A DNA stretch of 62,429 nt from Spirosoma arboris. Lineage in GTDB: Bacteria; Bacteroidota; Bacteroidia; Cytophagales; Spirosomataceae. Position 1 is the stretch's first letter, and the number at the start of each line of letters is the position of its first letter. The position numbers and the translations under genes were made by a program. This document shows positions 61,582-62,429 of this stretch, piece by piece. The stretch spans positions 1-62,429 of the forward strand of contig NZ_WPIN01000031.1 of NCBI RefSeq assembly GCF_009754945.1. The letters are read 5' to 3'. The notes beneath the pieces were generated by a model. It did no database searches. It saw nothing but the letters and a program-made list of their open reading frames with translations, and was not told the DNA's origin.

Positions 61582-62244
61582 TCAAAAGTTAATCCCTGTT
61601 GTGAGGGCAAAACTCTCAAGTTGCACACGCGTTGGTCCTCCAGCAGTCTTACTAGGGTCCAACCAACTAGCAGGAGAAAATTCGTAGTTACTTAAGTTCC
61701 GTTCATATTGTAGTGTAATTGGAACACTAATTTTCCCCAATTCGATAGTATAGCCGATACCTGCCATTCCACTCACAGCAGACTTGTTTGAGGATGGGGT
61801 ATCAGGCCCTAGGTTTGGACAGGGTGCCTGTATACAGTAAATATCATAACGCAAACGCAAGTTACTGTTGGTAAGATAATTATATCCGAATCCCGCTTGA
61901 ACAAAAAACTGTTTTTGATTCGGGGAGATATAATATCGATACAGCAGGGGTAGTTTAAATGTACTGATACTTAGAGCAGCCTGGTTAGATTCAGACTCGG
62001 CCTGTGTCCAGGATGGTTGGAGATGTAAAGATGTTCTATTTGTTAAGGTGTACTGAATATCAACACCAGCCAGGAAGCTCGATAGTGACTTAATACCTGA
62101 ATAAGCCGAAACGTCATTTGTATAGTTCAAGCCAGCAAACACACCAAATTTGACGGGATTTGCTTTTGCCAATGAACTTTCTTGAGCCTTTAAGCTCGTT
62201 AACGCAGAACAGAATACAATTAAGGTAGTACATAGAGCTTTCAT
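61582..62244 (-). CDS. Outer-membrane beta-barrel (PorT-like) protein
   Basis: 220 residues with a signal peptide (MKALCTTLIVFCSALTSLKAQ). Barrel strands throughout (VKFGVFAGLNYTND, FLAGVDIQYTLTNRTSLHLQPSW, FKLPLLYRYYISP, QFFVQAGFGYNYL, AVSGMAGIGYTIELG, VPITLQYERNL, FALTTGINF with a terminal Phe). Typical host-type Bacteroidota barrel. It lies beyond the prophage's last tail gene, so it may mark the prophage/host border or be a further cargo gene. Confidence 0.65.
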   Translation of the reverse strand: MKALCTTLIVFCSALTSLKAQESSLAKANPVKFGVFAGLNYTNDVSAYSGIKSLSSFLAGVDIQYTLTNRTSLHLQPSWTQAESESNQAALSISTFKLPLLYRYYISPNQKQFFVQAGFGYNYLTNSNLRLRYDIYCIQAPCPNLGPDTPSSNKSAVSGMAGIGYTIELGKISVPITLQYERNLSNYEFSPASWLDPSKTAGGPTRVQLESFALTTGINF

Positions 62245-62429
62245 AGATGGAGGGATTAAATATGCTTTTTAAAGTTATTAAGGTCTATAATCTAACTGAC
62301 TCTATTTTTGGCTGAAAGGTTGTAAAAACTAGAACGCTCTGGTGTATTAGCTGGAATTTTATCCAAATTGGGAGCATTTTGTCCTTACCCCATTCAGTGA
62401 GCCAGTTTTGCCTGGACTTAAGCCGCCTG

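Noticed and set aside
37841..62429. Second copy of the tRNA-Ser 3' end as attR
   Set aside because: I looked for TTCGAATCCC-like sequence to the window end and found none, so the right attachment site cannot be placed.

Overview
The window looks like part of the chromosome of a Bacteroidota bacterium of the order Cytophagales, most like Spirosoma and its relatives. The signs are many lipoproteins and small outer-membrane beta-barrels, a DUF4249 lipoprotein, an MG2/TonB-plug protein, the fused MurF-alanine racemase, LytTR/LytS signalling, and TAnnTTTG-type promoter boxes. This placement is inferred from protein families, not from a database search.

Positions 1-37840 are host chromosome. The first ~17 kb is accessory surface biology: a secreted EthD protein, an M6-like metalloprotease, an MG2/TonB-plug protein, two paralogous 17-residue-repeat surface proteins, a beta-barrel gene plus a remnant of a relative, a transposase remnant, a TonB-like protein, a DUF4249 lipoprotein and two orphan lipoproteins. 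Positions 17.9-21.9 kb hold a low-GC SDR / membrane protein / AraC cassette, a second AraC regulator and a SnoaL-like protein. Positions 23-37.7 kb are housekeeping: murF-alr, corA, a lipoprotein, an S41 protease, a LytTR/LytS pair, an AlkA-like glycosylase, DUF4403, a FeoB-associated protein, a DinB protein, an inositol monophosphatase and purL.

A tRNA-Ser(UGA) gene at 37841-37925 is followed at once by a tyrosine recombinase, and from there to about 61.5 kb lies a siphovirus-like prophage. Its structural genes are almost all on the minus strand. In transcription order they run tail/baseplate, tape measure, small tail genes, fibre, DUF1353, S49 protease, scaffold-like protein, major capsid, tail-tube candidate, small terminase, large terminase. 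This is the reverse of the usual packaging-head-tail order. No portal gene is recognisable. The large terminase is split by a +1 frameshift before its last nuclease motif, and the integrase lacks its first catalytic arginine. The element may be defective or domesticated.

Three AT-richer cargo islands interrupt the phage operon: 46.3-47.2 kb, 50.0-51.6 kb and 56.4-58.0 kb. Each ends in a palindrome or terminator facing a convergent phage gene. An identical 15-bp motif (CTGGAAAGGACATAA on the plus strand) sits just left of each island, where the phage operon restarts. The third island is the strongest candidate for an undescribed system: two adjacent genes whose N-termini both resemble effector-associated domain 11, one continuing into a long coiled coil and the other into a TIR domain. 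I read it as a possible prophage-borne immunity or abortive-infection module joined by homotypic EAD contacts. It ends in a perfect 70-bp palindrome that overlaps the TIR gene's last codons.
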